Shown: positions 7,151 through 15,115 of the stretch, in pieces | How the letters are laid out: every line of letters begins with the position of its first letter | Numbering within the stretch: the first letter of the stretch is position 1 | Virus record (IMG/VR): IMGVR_UViG_3300049255_000026 | Location: 1-28,236 of that record | DNA: 28,236 nucleotides | Direction: 5' to 3' (one strand) | DNA from: a virus | Program-made: the position numbers and the translations under genes | Notes under the pieces: model-generated | The model's database searches: none | What the model saw: the letters and a program-made list of their open reading frames with translations, nothing else | What the model was told of the DNA's origin: nothing

Positions 7151-9042
7151 CCGGACACCGGCGAGGCGCCCACCGCCGCATCGAGCGCGCTGCCTTGACC
7201 CAGCGGCGTGTTGCCCATCTTGTTGATGGCCGTCGAGTGCGCGAGCGCGGCCTGGGCGGTTGCCGCCTGCTGCTCTTGCGCGGCCTGCTGGTCCTGGACC
7301 TTTTGGCGCTGTTGACGAATGGCATCGACGTCCGCATCGGAGCGCACGATCGTCGCGGGCACGCCGGTTGCGATCGCGTACTCCTCGATGGCCTCATCGA
7401 AGTTGACCTTGTCGAGCCCGGGGTTCTGCGCGCCCTGGGCGGAGAGCTGCGCGACCTGGCCCACGAAGCCCATGAACTGCTGAATGCTGCCGGCGGTGAC
7501 CTGCTGGATCGCCTGGGCGAGGATCGAGGAATACTCGACCTTGATGTCTTGACCGCGCATCGCCTGCGGCGGCGGCGGCAGCTCCCCGTGGCGCATCATT
7601 TCGGCGAAAAGCCACTGATGCATCGGGTTCAAGAATTCGTAGTTCATGTTCTCGAGCACCGGCCCGAGCATCAGGAGCTTCTCCTGCTGGCGGGCATTTA
7701 CCTCCGCCGCGGTGATCGGCTGCTTCTGGCCGGCCTCATCCCCTGTGATGAACATCGCAAAAATGTTGGTGAAGAGCATGTCGTTGATGCGACCTTGGGT
7801 CTCCCTGATATCCTCGAGCAATGCCTGAATGTCCGGCTTTATTTCGTAGACCGGCTCGAATCCTACGGATCCTTGCTCGGGCGCAACGAAGGTTACGTCG
7901 CCGGGGAGCATGCTGGTGCGTTGATTGCGCAGCGAGGGATGAGCTTTCATGGGCGGGTCGACAAGGCGATCAATTGATTGAGCTTTTCGTTTCTGCTGTA
8001 GCTGCAGCGCTCGCGCGTCACCCAGTGCATCCATGGCAGGCCCCCTGGCCCATGCGTCCTCCGAGTTCGTGTACCAGCGCGCGACCCAGACCGGAAAGTC
8101 CCTAAAGCCGCCCATGCGCAGGATCTTCTTGTTGTCCTGATTCGCGTCCGAGTTCTCGAGCACTTTCGAAGGATCGCCGCCGCGCTCGTAATAGCAGGAG
8201 CGAAAGCGCATCCCTGAAGCGTCCATCTTGTACTCGCCCGAGGCGCCCTTCTTGCGGTCCAGGTTTTCATCGACCGCGTGCACCAGGTCGATCATCACGT
8301 CGAACTGCTTGTTGTTCCACATGGAACGTACCTGGGCGGAAATGTTGACCCAGCTCGCCTCTTCCTCGAGCGGGCCGGTCGCAAACCGGTCGACGATCTG
8401 CTGCACGGTCCATTTGAAGTCGCGGTAGAAGACATTCACGCGCCGGTGCTTGTCGTTGCCGATGTAGTAGCTGCCGATCGTGAAGGGCTGAAAGTGCGGC
8501 AGCTCGTCGCCGAACGCCCACTCGCGACCTAAAGCCATCACGCCGAAGATCCCGTATTCGCCGTAGCACTCGTAGGCGCAGTTGTAGAAATTCGACTTAT
8601 TGAGGATCGCGCGCGCCTTTTTGGTCGCGGTGTCGAGCCAGGCCTTGACGCCCTCCGCCTCGAGGAGCGCATCGTCCTCGAGGCCGTACTTAAACCACGG
8701 GCGGCTCGGGGAGGTGGCACCGGCGAGCAAACCCGCGGCGAGCGTGTTGCCGGCGATCAGCGGCGTGGAATCGACGATGCGCCAGTTGCGCCGCCATCCC
8801 TTGTTGGTGTCCGAGGAGTCCTCGAACCAGCGCCCGCGGTACGGGCGAAAGTGATCCGCCAAGTCCCGCCAATTGGGATACCAGGTCATCCGGTCGATGT
8901 TCAGGATGCTTTTGCGGCGCTCAAGCTCGACTTTGAGCGTCTCCTTGTGCGGCGTACGGTTGCTTTTTCCGCCGCGCGTCTTCGGCAGGCCGCCGCCGGC
9001 GAGGCCTTCGTCGGGCTGGTTTAAATCGATGAGCTGGGTCAT
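7147..9042 (-). CDS. Portal (head-to-tail connector) protein, T7 type
   Basis: The 631-residue product matches the podoviral head-tail connector family in length and motifs. An N-terminal helix with WYPNWRDLADHFRPYRGRW is followed by IVDSTPLIAGNTLAAGLLAG. The middle contains FGVMALGREW and the wing/stem region has DIRETQGRINDML, FITGDEAGQKQPITAAEVN and a helix with ENMNYEFLNPMHQWLF. A Gln/Ala-rich C-terminal tail (about 570-610) forms the barrel end. Twelve copies would form the packaging ring at one capsid vertex. The ATG at 9042 has an AAGG site upstream, and its start overlaps the preceding stop by 4 bp. Confidence 0.96.
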   Translation of the reverse strand: MTQLIDLNQPDEGLAGGGLPKTRGGKSNRTPHKETLKVELERRKSILNIDRMTWYPNWRDLADHFRPYRGRWFEDSSDTNKGWRRNWRIVDSTPLIAGNTLAAGLLAGATSPSRPWFKYGLEDDALLEAEGVKAWLDTATKKARAILNKSNFYNCAYECYGEYGIFGVMALGREWAFGDELPHFQPFTIGSYYIGNDKHRRVNVFYRDFKWTVQQIVDRFATGPLEEEASWVNISAQVRSMWNNKQFDVMIDLVHAVDENLDRKKGASGEYKMDASGMRFRSCYYERGGDPSKVLENSDANQDNKKILRMGGFRDFPVWVARWYTNSEDAWARGPAMDALGDARALQLQQKRKAQSIDRLVDPPMKAHPSLRNQRTSMLPGDVTFVAPEQGSVGFEPVYEIKPDIQALLEDIRETQGRINDMLFTNIFAMFITGDEAGQKQPITAAEVNARQQEKLLMLGPVLENMNYEFLNPMHQWLFAEMMRHGELPPPPQAMRGQDIKVEYSSILAQAIQQVTAGSIQQFMGFVGQVAQLSAQGAQNPGLDKVNFDEAIEEYAIATGVPATIVRSDADVDAIRQQRQKVQDQQAAQEQQAATAQAALAHSTAINKMGNTPLGQGSALDAAVGASPVSG

Positions 9043-9716
9043 AGGACAAACCTTCTGGCGGGATCAACAGCGGGAAAGGTGGGATACGGTGCTTGCGACT
9101 CGGCTGTGTAGGGCGGCGTGCCCGCGGCGGCGCGCACCATCCACCCAGGCGCATATTCGTTGCCGTTCGGCTGCGCATTTAGGGTGGCATCCGAGAAATC
9201 GACGATCGAGTACAGGTAGAACGTGTCGCCCGGCGCATAGTCGACGCCGCGGTAGCTGCCGGCCGTCACGGCCGTCACGTAGAAACCCTGGCCCGTGGTG
9301 AAGAGATTGGCGGCGATGCCATCGAGACTAAAGACGCCCGCGGCGGCCGCGAGGGTGAGCGCCGTGATGCCCTGACCCAGCTGCGCGGCCTCGCCGACCA
9401 AGCCGAAGACCCCCGCGGCGGAGTCGAGCTGCAGGTTGCTCACCGACGGCGCGCCCAACAGGTTGAAGATCCCGGCGTTGGCCAAGAGCGTGTACGCGGA
9501 GAGATTGCCGGGGGCGAGCTGCGCCGCCTCGCCGGTGAGCGAGAAGAAGCCTGTCGCGGCGGTGAGCGTCGCGGGCGCGGTGAAAGTGACCGCCTCGCCG
9601 GTGAGGGCGAAGATGCCGGCCGCGGCGGAGAGCGTGTAGCCGTTCGCGACGCCGCCATCGAAGGTATACGACGTGCTGTCGAAGGTGATCGACGAGCTGT
9701 CGAAGGTGGTCGTCAT
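9039..9716 (-). CDS. Repeat-containing virion surface protein, putative
   Basis: After a short Ser/Thr-rich start (TTTFDSSSITFDSTSYTF), this 225-residue protein has about five copies of a ~25-residue unit of the form TLxAAAGxFxLTGEAAxL between residues 25 and 135. A C-terminal domain with YRGVDYAPGDTFYLYS and YAPGWMVRAA follows. The unit also occurs in the N-terminal part of the 363-residue protein two genes upstream. It looks like a beta-rich linker or stalk. The gene starts on the overlapped TGATG of the large upstream gene and overlaps the portal start by 4 bp. A structural role is inferred. Confidence 0.7.
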   Translation of the reverse strand: MTTTFDSSSITFDSTSYTFDGGVANGYTLSAAAGIFALTGEAVTFTAPATLTAATGFFSLTGEAAQLAPGNLSAYTLLANAGIFNLLGAPSVSNLQLDSAAGVFGLVGEAAQLGQGITALTLAAAAGVFSLDGIAANLFTTGQGFYVTAVTAGSYRGVDYAPGDTFYLYSIVDFSDATLNAQPNGNEYAPGWMVRAAAGTPPYTAESQAPYPTFPAVDPARRFVL

Positions 9717-12487
9717 CAGCCGGCCATCGAGGTGCCCTTAACCGATACCGCGAGGTCGACGGTGCCCCCGGTCAAGGTGCCCCCGATCGGCGTAATCTGC
9801 AGCGCGACCGGGCCGGGATAGTTGATGGGGGTATGCGCGGGAATCGCGTAATCCTGGGCGCTCGCGCCGATCGAGATCGTGTTGCCGCCGCCGTTGTTGA
9901 TGAGCGTCGGTGTCGCCGCGGTGCCGAAGTTCAAGCCCGTGACGCCGGTTCCCGTCGGCGCCCCAGTGACATTGAAACCCCAGCGGTCGATCGCGTAGCC
10001 GGCCGGGAGCGTCATCGGCACCGCGCAGGGTGAGCCTGAGATCGTGCCCTGGAAGTCCTGCACGAAGGTCTCGGTAAGGAGGTTGTTCTCACACAGCGCC
10101 GAGTAGCTGTTGGTCGTGTCGATGAGCTCTAAGCGGTTGCCGTACGACAAGCCGCCGTTGCTCGCGATGATGCGCGGTTTCTGGGCGGCAAAGTTCGTGC
10201 CGTTCATGAGCGAGATGCTTGCGACGTTGGTCACCGTGTTGGTGAGCGCCGGCGACCAGGTGATCGCGGTCTGGTTCGCGGTGAACGTGACGTTGCGGTT
10301 CTCGCCGTCGCTGAAGCCGATCTCGTAGGAGCCTGCGGGGTACGGGAACGGCGTCTGCAGCGTGCCGCCCGAGCCCGAGATCGTCGTGCCGGTGAAAAGC
10401 AGTTGCGTCGCGCGAAAGCCGATGAACGTGTATTTAAAATTCGACTGCACCGCGAGGCCGTTTTGGACCCCGACGTACGTCTTGAGCGAGGAGCAGTTGA
10501 TGAAGATCGTGGTCGAATCGACGTTGATGTTCTGGCCGCCCATCGAGAAGCACGGCGTATAGGTGGCATTTAGGGGGTAGTCCTGCACCACGCCGCTCGA
10601 TTTGATGGTGACGCCCGTGTTGCCGAACTGCGTGTCGCCCTGGATCGGGAACGCGACCGGCACTGCCGCCAAGTCGATCCACTCCATGTCGATGCTGACG
10701 CCTTGGATCGGCGGGGAGGACGGGAAGCGCGCGACGAAGCCGCTCGCCTGCGCGGTGTTGACGATGTTGGCAACCGCGGTGGCCGTGACGGCCGTCGCCC
10801 AGGACGCGGTCTGCTGGCCGTAGACGAGCGCGACCTGCTGCACGGAGCCATTCGAGAACGTCACCGCATAGGAGCCGGTTGCATAGCGCCAGGGCACAAA
10901 GAGCGTGCCGCTGCTCGCCGAGCTCAACGCCGCAGTGAACGTGAACGTCTGCTGCTGATAGATGGTGCTGTTCAGCTGGCAATAGAACTTGGTGATGGTG
11001 CCGTTCGCGTTGTTGAACGAAAGGAAGTCCAGGCCCCCGTGCGGGCGCAGGCTCGTGCAGTGCGCGATCGAGGTGCCGTTCGCCACTTCGATCTTGACCG
11101 AGTTGATGTAGCCCGAGCCCGTGTTCCGGGTATTGGGCGAGCCGACGTAGATGCCTTCGTCGTAGATCGTGCCCGCGTTCACGGTCATCGGGAAGCTAAA
11201 GACGGTGTCGTAGGAGTGCACATACAACAGGTGCGGCGGCGCGAACCAGTTCTGCGACCACTGCACCGCGAGGGTCGTCGTGTAAGTGCCCGCCGGGATC
11301 GTCGCGGGTCCGCCGTTGTAGGAGCTCAACGTCACCGTCGACGGACTGCCCGAAGTGCTCGCCGGGAACGCGGCGCTCATGGTGGTGCCGTTCGAGAGCG
11401 CGACCACGGTGTTCTGCGCCTTATAACCCCAAGGTGTTGCGAGGGTGACGGTCGTGCCGCCGGCGACGGGCGCGGTCGCGAGCGTCATCAGGTCAAAGCA
11501 CTGGCCGCCGATGTTGTTGCCGTTGGCGTCTTGGATGTCGGAATAGCGCACGCCGCGTAGGTGCCCTATCTCCAGATATTCGATGGTGCCGCAGATGCCC
11601 ATGCACAGGCCGTCGAAAATCGCATCCTCGACGTAGACATGCTTGGGGCTCACCCCGCCATTGTTGTTGGTGATGGTGGGCGTGCCGCTGATGGAGGATC
11701 CGGGTGCCCAGTTGGGCGCGCCGCTCAAGCAGAACGGAATGAAGTTGCACGCCGGCGCGCCATCCGGCACGCGCAGTCGCCACCTGCCCAAAAACGCGAT
11801 GCGGTCGCAACCGCCGGAAATGTTGATGAGCGCGCAGCAGTTGCTGCCGCCGGGAGAGTAGTAGGACGCGCCCGTGCCGGCGGCGAAGGTCACCGGCGCC
11901 CACTGCTGGATCCCGCCGATCTTTGGGGAGGCCATGAAACCCTTGCCGTAGACGTCGTTGTACTGCTCGATGGTATAATAAATCGGGCTAGCCTGATTCT
12001 GCGCATCGATGGCCGTCACACCAAAGGTGCCGACGTAGAGGATGTCCAGGTCGATGAAGGTGATGTCCGTCATGTTCACCATGTCGAACAGGTGCAGCAG
12101 CACCGCATCGGTGATGAAGTAGCCGACGCCGGGCTGGCAGCGGATCGTCATGCCGTTGCCCAAGAAGATGGTCTTCGCCTGGTTCGTGCCGATCGCGATG
12201 CGCAGCGGACAGTCGACCCAGATCGCGAGCGGCGTGCCGTTCGCAATGGCCTGGGCGCAGAGCGCGACGGCAGATGAGAACGCCGCCCAGCTGTCCGTGA
12301 CGCCCGTGGGGTCGACGCTGTTGCCGCTTGAGTCCGTGAAGGTCGACATGGCGAGCCACTGCGTGCCGATGCCATTGGCGACGGCGATCGCCTGGTTGAT
12401 CCACGGCGAGCCGATATTGAGCGGCGTGCCGGCGCCGGACGCTGCGGGCGCGTAGACGAGCGGTGAGATGCGGTTGGGGTTGGTCAT
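9716..12487 (-). CDS. Large beta-helix tailspike-like protein
   Basis: The 923-residue protein has a Pro/Gly-rich start and, from about 40 to 330, a sequence typical of right-handed beta-helix spikes: WAAFSSAVALCAQAIANG followed by short strand repeats (TIFLGNGMTIRC, NMTDITFIDLDILYVG, KHVYVEDAIFDGLCMG). Three diverged modules with a FSNG/FSDG turn and a conserved PW or PF near the start lie at about 335-408, 516-580 and 694-760; this unit is frequent in phage fibres. The last ~100 residues look like a jelly-roll cap. Host-surface binding or glycan degradation is the likely role; no active site is assigned. The ATG at 12487 has an AGGA ribosome site. Confidence 0.75.
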   Translation of the reverse strand: MTNPNRISPLVYAPAASGAGTPLNIGSPWINQAIAVANGIGTQWLAMSTFTDSSGNSVDPTGVTDSWAAFSSAVALCAQAIANGTPLAIWVDCPLRIAIGTNQAKTIFLGNGMTIRCQPGVGYFITDAVLLHLFDMVNMTDITFIDLDILYVGTFGVTAIDAQNQASPIYYTIEQYNDVYGKGFMASPKIGGIQQWAPVTFAAGTGASYYSPGGSNCCALINISGGCDRIAFLGRWRLRVPDGAPACNFIPFCLSGAPNWAPGSSISGTPTITNNNGGVSPKHVYVEDAIFDGLCMGICGTIEYLEIGHLRGVRYSDIQDANGNNIGGQCFDLMTLATAPVAGGTTVTLATPWGYKAQNTVVALSNGTTMSAAFPASTSGSPSTVTLSSYNGGPATIPAGTYTTTLAVQWSQNWFAPPHLLYVHSYDTVFSFPMTVNAGTIYDEGIYVGSPNTRNTGSGYINSVKIEVANGTSIAHCTSLRPHGGLDFLSFNNANGTITKFYCQLNSTIYQQQTFTFTAALSSASSGTLFVPWRYATGSYAVTFSNGSVQQVALVYGQQTASWATAVTATAVANIVNTAQASGFVARFPSSPPIQGVSIDMEWIDLAAVPVAFPIQGDTQFGNTGVTIKSSGVVQDYPLNATYTPCFSMGGQNINVDSTTIFINCSSLKTYVGVQNGLAVQSNFKYTFIGFRATQLLFTGTTISGSGGTLQTPFPYPAGSYEIGFSDGENRNVTFTANQTAITWSPALTNTVTNVASISLMNGTNFAAQKPRIIASNGGLSYGNRLELIDTTNSYSALCENNLLTETFVQDFQGTISGSPCAVPMTLPAGYAIDRWGFNVTGAPTGTGVTGLNFGTAATPTLINNGGGNTISIGASAQDYAIPAHTPINYPGPVALQITPIGGTLTGGTVDLAVSVKGTSMAG

Positions 12488-12499
12488 CGAGGCGTCCTG

Positions 12500-13591
12500 T
12501 TATGAGCCGATCGGCGGATCGGCGCCGGCCGAAAGCAGCACGTTGTCCAAGCCCCACTCGTTGCTCGTGTTGCTGGTCGAGTCCTGAATGGCGAACTTGT
12601 AGAACGCGTTCTGCACAACCGGCGGCCCTGCGCCCGACGGACCGTAGTCGGTGAGGAAGTCCGCGAGCGGTATTGAGAGCCGCGTCCATTTGCCGGCCGT
12701 AAACGTGCCGTAGCTCGAGAGCTGGATGCTCGGCTGCGATCCGGGCGTCGGTCCATAGATGCCGACATCGCCGACCCGCAGCGCATAGAGCTTCCAATCC
12801 TGGCCGCTCTTGGTCGGCTGGATGTCGAGATAAAGGTGGGTGGCCCACCCGACCCACATGTTCCAGGTGGTGACGAGATTGCCGGCGTACCAGAGCGTCT
12901 CGCCATAGGCGACCGTGGTCGTGACCGCGCAGTCGACGGAGCTGCCGGCCTGCGGGTTCAGCGACGTGTCGGCGTAGTTCTGGCTGGCCCCGTTGTCGTA
13001 ATCGCCGCCCCAGTGATAGCCGTTTTTGTAGATGTAGAACTGCTGCGTGCTCGAGCGCGGGCCTTCGTTGCCGGCCGAGTCCACCGCCGTCACCTGGTAC
13101 AGGTACGAATTGGCCTGGTAGTAGACCGGGCCCGAGCCCTGCGTGCCGTTTACGCACAAGGTCGCCGCGGTGTCGGCGAACGTAAGCCCGGTGATGCCGG
13201 TCGCGTATTGCACGTAGGCCGCGCCATTGGTGCTGCGGTAAACGTTGTAGCTCGCAACCGGGTTTGTGCCGGCGACCGCCGCGGTCCAGCCGATCTGCTG
13301 GTAGTTGGGCGATGAAGGCGCCGGAGGTGAAGGCGTGTTGTTCGCGCTCGTCTGACCCTGCAGCAGGAGCGAGACGGTTGCGGGCGCGGACGGCAGCACG
13401 AACGCCCCGTTGCCGGCCGAGAGCGTCGCGGCTTTGCCGGCGAGCGAGAAAATGCCTGGCGAAGCGGCCAAGGTATAGGCAGCCGGCACCGTGCTCGAAA
13501 GCGCAGCCGAAGGTGCCTGCAGCTGCACGACGCCGGTGAAGGCGACCAGCGTCAGGGGCCCGACATTGAAGCCTATGTTAAGGCCACGCAC
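12500..13591 (-). CDS. Fibronectin type III protein with carbohydrate-binding-like C-terminus
   Basis: This 363-residue protein starts on a GTG at 13591, just after the stop of the 140-residue gene. Residues ~30-80 hold one clear TLAASPGIFSLAGKAATL unit plus a degenerate second, the same family as in the 225-residue protein. A fibronectin type III fold follows (about 85-190): the WTAAVAGTNPVASYNVYRS strand pair, then YLYQVTAVDSAGNEGPRS. The C-terminal half is a beta-sandwich resembling carbohydrate-binding modules, with WTRLSIPLADFL and a final NEWGLDNVLL strand. A surface adhesin or fibre role is likely. The start codon is the least certain part. Confidence 0.75.
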   Translation of the reverse strand: MRGLNIGFNVGPLTLVAFTGVVQLQAPSAALSSTVPAAYTLAASPGIFSLAGKAATLSAGNGAFVLPSAPATVSLLLQGQTSANNTPSPPAPSSPNYQQIGWTAAVAGTNPVASYNVYRSTNGAAYVQYATGITGLTFADTAATLCVNGTQGSGPVYYQANSYLYQVTAVDSAGNEGPRSSTQQFYIYKNGYHWGGDYDNGASQNYADTSLNPQAGSSVDCAVTTTVAYGETLWYAGNLVTTWNMWVGWATHLYLDIQPTKSGQDWKLYALRVGDVGIYGPTPGSQPSIQLSSYGTFTAGKWTRLSIPLADFLTDYGPSGAGPPVVQNAFYKFAIQDSTSNTSNEWGLDNVLLSAGADPPIGS

Positions 13592-13594
13592 GCT

Positions 13595-14017
13595 TTAGCT
13601 GTCTTGCAGGATGCCGTTCGTGGGATCGAACGCGACGGTGAAAGTCTGCGTGTTGGCGAGCGTGACGGAGGAGCCGTTGTCCCAGTAGCCAATCAGGTTT
13701 CCGCCCGCGGTCACGTTGTAGAGCACCGCGTACCGAAAGGGGCCAATGCCGGCCGAGGTCGCTGTCCAGGTCGGGTTCGGCAGCGAGCCGATGAGCCTTT
13801 CGGTGCCGCCCGTCTGGGTGGACGTCTGTCCCGTGACGGTCGCGCCTCCCGCGGTGTAGCCGCCGGCGGTGGGCAAGTCCGTGAGCTGGGAGTAGTTCGT
13901 GTTGGTGGCCGCCGGCGCCGAATTCGTCAGCATCACTTTCAGCGTGTCGGAGCTTAAGTTGTGGACCTTGTTCGCCATATCGGCCACGAACTGGTTGAAC
14001 TTGTTGAATGCGGCCAT
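13595..14017 (-). CDS. Conserved phage structural protein
   Basis: The 140-residue protein belongs to a widespread phage group recognised by KVHNLSSDTLKVMLTNSAP near the N-terminus, an L-T-D-L-P/GGYTAGG middle and a GPFRYAVLYN segment before the final FDPTNGIL. The family is beta-rich and is found beside fibre and head genes. Its exact function is not established as far as I know. It starts at ATG 14017, and the next gene begins 3 bp after its stop. Confidence 0.85.
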   Translation of the reverse strand: MAAFNKFNQFVADMANKVHNLSSDTLKVMLTNSAPAATNTNYSQLTDLPTAGGYTAGGATVTGQTSTQTGGTERLIGSLPNPTWTATSAGIGPFRYAVLYNVTAGGNLIGYWDNGSSVTLANTQTFTVAFDPTNGILQDS

Positions 14018-14035
14018 GGGGGTGATCCTTTGGGG

Positions 14036-14389
14036 TTATTGACCGAGAAGTGACTTGCCGCCGCTCGTTGCGGCCGAATACGCCGCGGCGCCGGCTGCGC
14101 CTGCTCCTGCGCCCGTCTGAGTGCTCGCGAGGCCGCCCGCGACCGCCTGGCGCTGTCGTTCCATGGCCGCGGCTGAGCTCCCGGCTGGATCCATCATCGC
14201 GGCACCCGGCGGCGGAGGCACCGTGACGCGCGAATGAGGCGCGAGCAAGGCGGAGACGCCCGCACCCGCCGCAGCGGTCGCGGCACCTCCCGCGATGGCT
14301 CCTCCGGCGCCGGTCGCCAAGGAGGCGATCGCCGGCACCGCGTAGTCCGTGATCGCGTACTCAACCGCGGTGGAGAAGACGCCGGTCAC
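14036..14389 (-). CDS. Small Gly/Ala-rich phage protein, possible membrane-interacting
   Basis: This 117-residue protein has a hydrophobic stretch (about residues 18-50) of Ala and Gly in a small-residue zipper pattern (ATGAGGAIAGGAATAAAGAG), then a proline patch and a Gln/Ala-rich tail. The stretch could insert in a membrane, which fits either an ejection protein or a minor virion component. It overlaps the upstream cupin-like gene by 4 bp. A holin is less likely because a typical charged tail and a lysis partner are missing. Confidence 0.6.
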   Translation of the reverse strand: MTGVFSTAVEYAITDYAVPAIASLATGAGGAIAGGAATAAAGAGVSALLAPHSRVTVPPPPGAAMMDPAGSSAAAMERQRQAVAGGLASTQTGAGAGAAGAAAYSAATSGGKSLLGQ

Positions 14390-14931
14390 TGCAGCAGCCG
14401 CCGCGCGACGGACTCGCCGAGCGCCCGCATGTCGTCGGCCGACTCGAACGCCGCCGCCTCGAGGGCGTCCAAATCGTGACTATAGGTCGGGTTCGGGTGC
14501 ACGGTCTGACACTCGATGTCGGTGAGCGTGTACACCACCATCTGATAGCCGGGGACGGTGTGAATCGTCTTTGGCGCGTGGTACTGCACTTTGCCGGTCT
14601 CGTTGATGACGATGACGGCGCCCTTCAGGAGCGACACCTCGTGTCCCACCGTGTGGGGTCGCCCGATGAACACCGTGCGCGCCGGGATTTTCATCTTGCG
14701 GATGTACATGCCGTGGCCGATCACGTGCTCGACGGGCGTCTCGGCCTGGGCGCATTGCGTCAGGCACACCCCAATGTAGGCGACCTTCTCCTTCCAGGAG
14801 AGTCCGTGGCCGTAGGAGTACAGCAGGTCCGTCACGGCTTGTTCGGTGGGACTGGTGCGGGGTAGAGCTTGCGCTTCGCCCGCGTGTGGAGCGTCTCCTG
14901 CGGCGGCGGGCGTAGCGGTGTCGGCTGCCAT
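14386..14931 (-). CDS. Cupin-like phage protein
   Basis: From the ATG at 14931 the product is 181 residues. An Ala-rich lead is followed by LLYSYGHGLSWKEKVAYIGV and a beta-barrel of cupin type: FIGRPHTVGHEVSLLKGAV, then KVQYHAPKTIHTVPG and VVYTLTDIECQTVH. His residues in the middle and last motifs resemble metal ligands of small cupins. Such proteins are common between terminase and head genes in podoviruses; their function is unknown. A longer frame reaches 15024, but the upstream part is low complexity and overlaps the next gene, so I reject it. Confidence 0.75.
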   Translation of the reverse strand: MAADTATPAAAGDAPHAGEAQALPRTSPTEQAVTDLLYSYGHGLSWKEKVAYIGVCLTQCAQAETPVEHVIGHGMYIRKMKIPARTVFIGRPHTVGHEVSLLKGAVIVINETGKVQYHAPKTIHTVPGYQMVVYTLTDIECQTVHPNPTYSHDLDALEAAAFESADDMRALGESVARRLLQ

Positions 14932-14941
14932 GGCTTCTTGG

Positions 14942-15115
14942 TCACTTGGCCTTTTTGCCGAGCGCGGGGCGGTGCTCGCCGATGCCGAGCTCGTGGCCGG
15001 ACTCACGCGGCATGGGGGCGACATCGCCCGGTTTCTCGACGGGACGCACTTTCAGGCCCTTGCCGTGGGAGCGGTCGAACTTCGATTGCACGGGGGGATC
15101 GGATTCTGACTTCAT
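14942..15115 (-). CDS. Small basic phage protein
   Basis: This 57-residue protein starts at the ATG at 15115 and is very charged (many Lys, Glu and Pro), probably disordered. Its ATG overlaps the stop of the large terminase by 4 bp, and 10 bp separate its stop from the next start. Function is unknown; the coupled position makes it a real gene rather than a shadow. Confidence 0.65.
   Translation of the reverse strand: MKSESDPPVQSKFDRSHGKGLKVRPVEKPGDVAPMPRESGHELGIGEHRPALGKKAK

Noticed and set aside
7066-7977. 303-residue plus-strand frame opposite the portal
   Set aside because: The portal reads in the other direction with strong family motifs; this frame is Leu/Arg-rich without motifs.
10703-12277. 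Large plus-strand frames opposite the 923-residue gene
   Set aside because: Low-complexity Arg/Gly-rich translations, typical antisense shadows in GC-rich DNA.
14036-14389. Possible holin
   Set aside because: Only a Gly/Ala-rich hydrophobic stretch; no endolysin or spanin is nearby and the position is inside the packaging/head genes.
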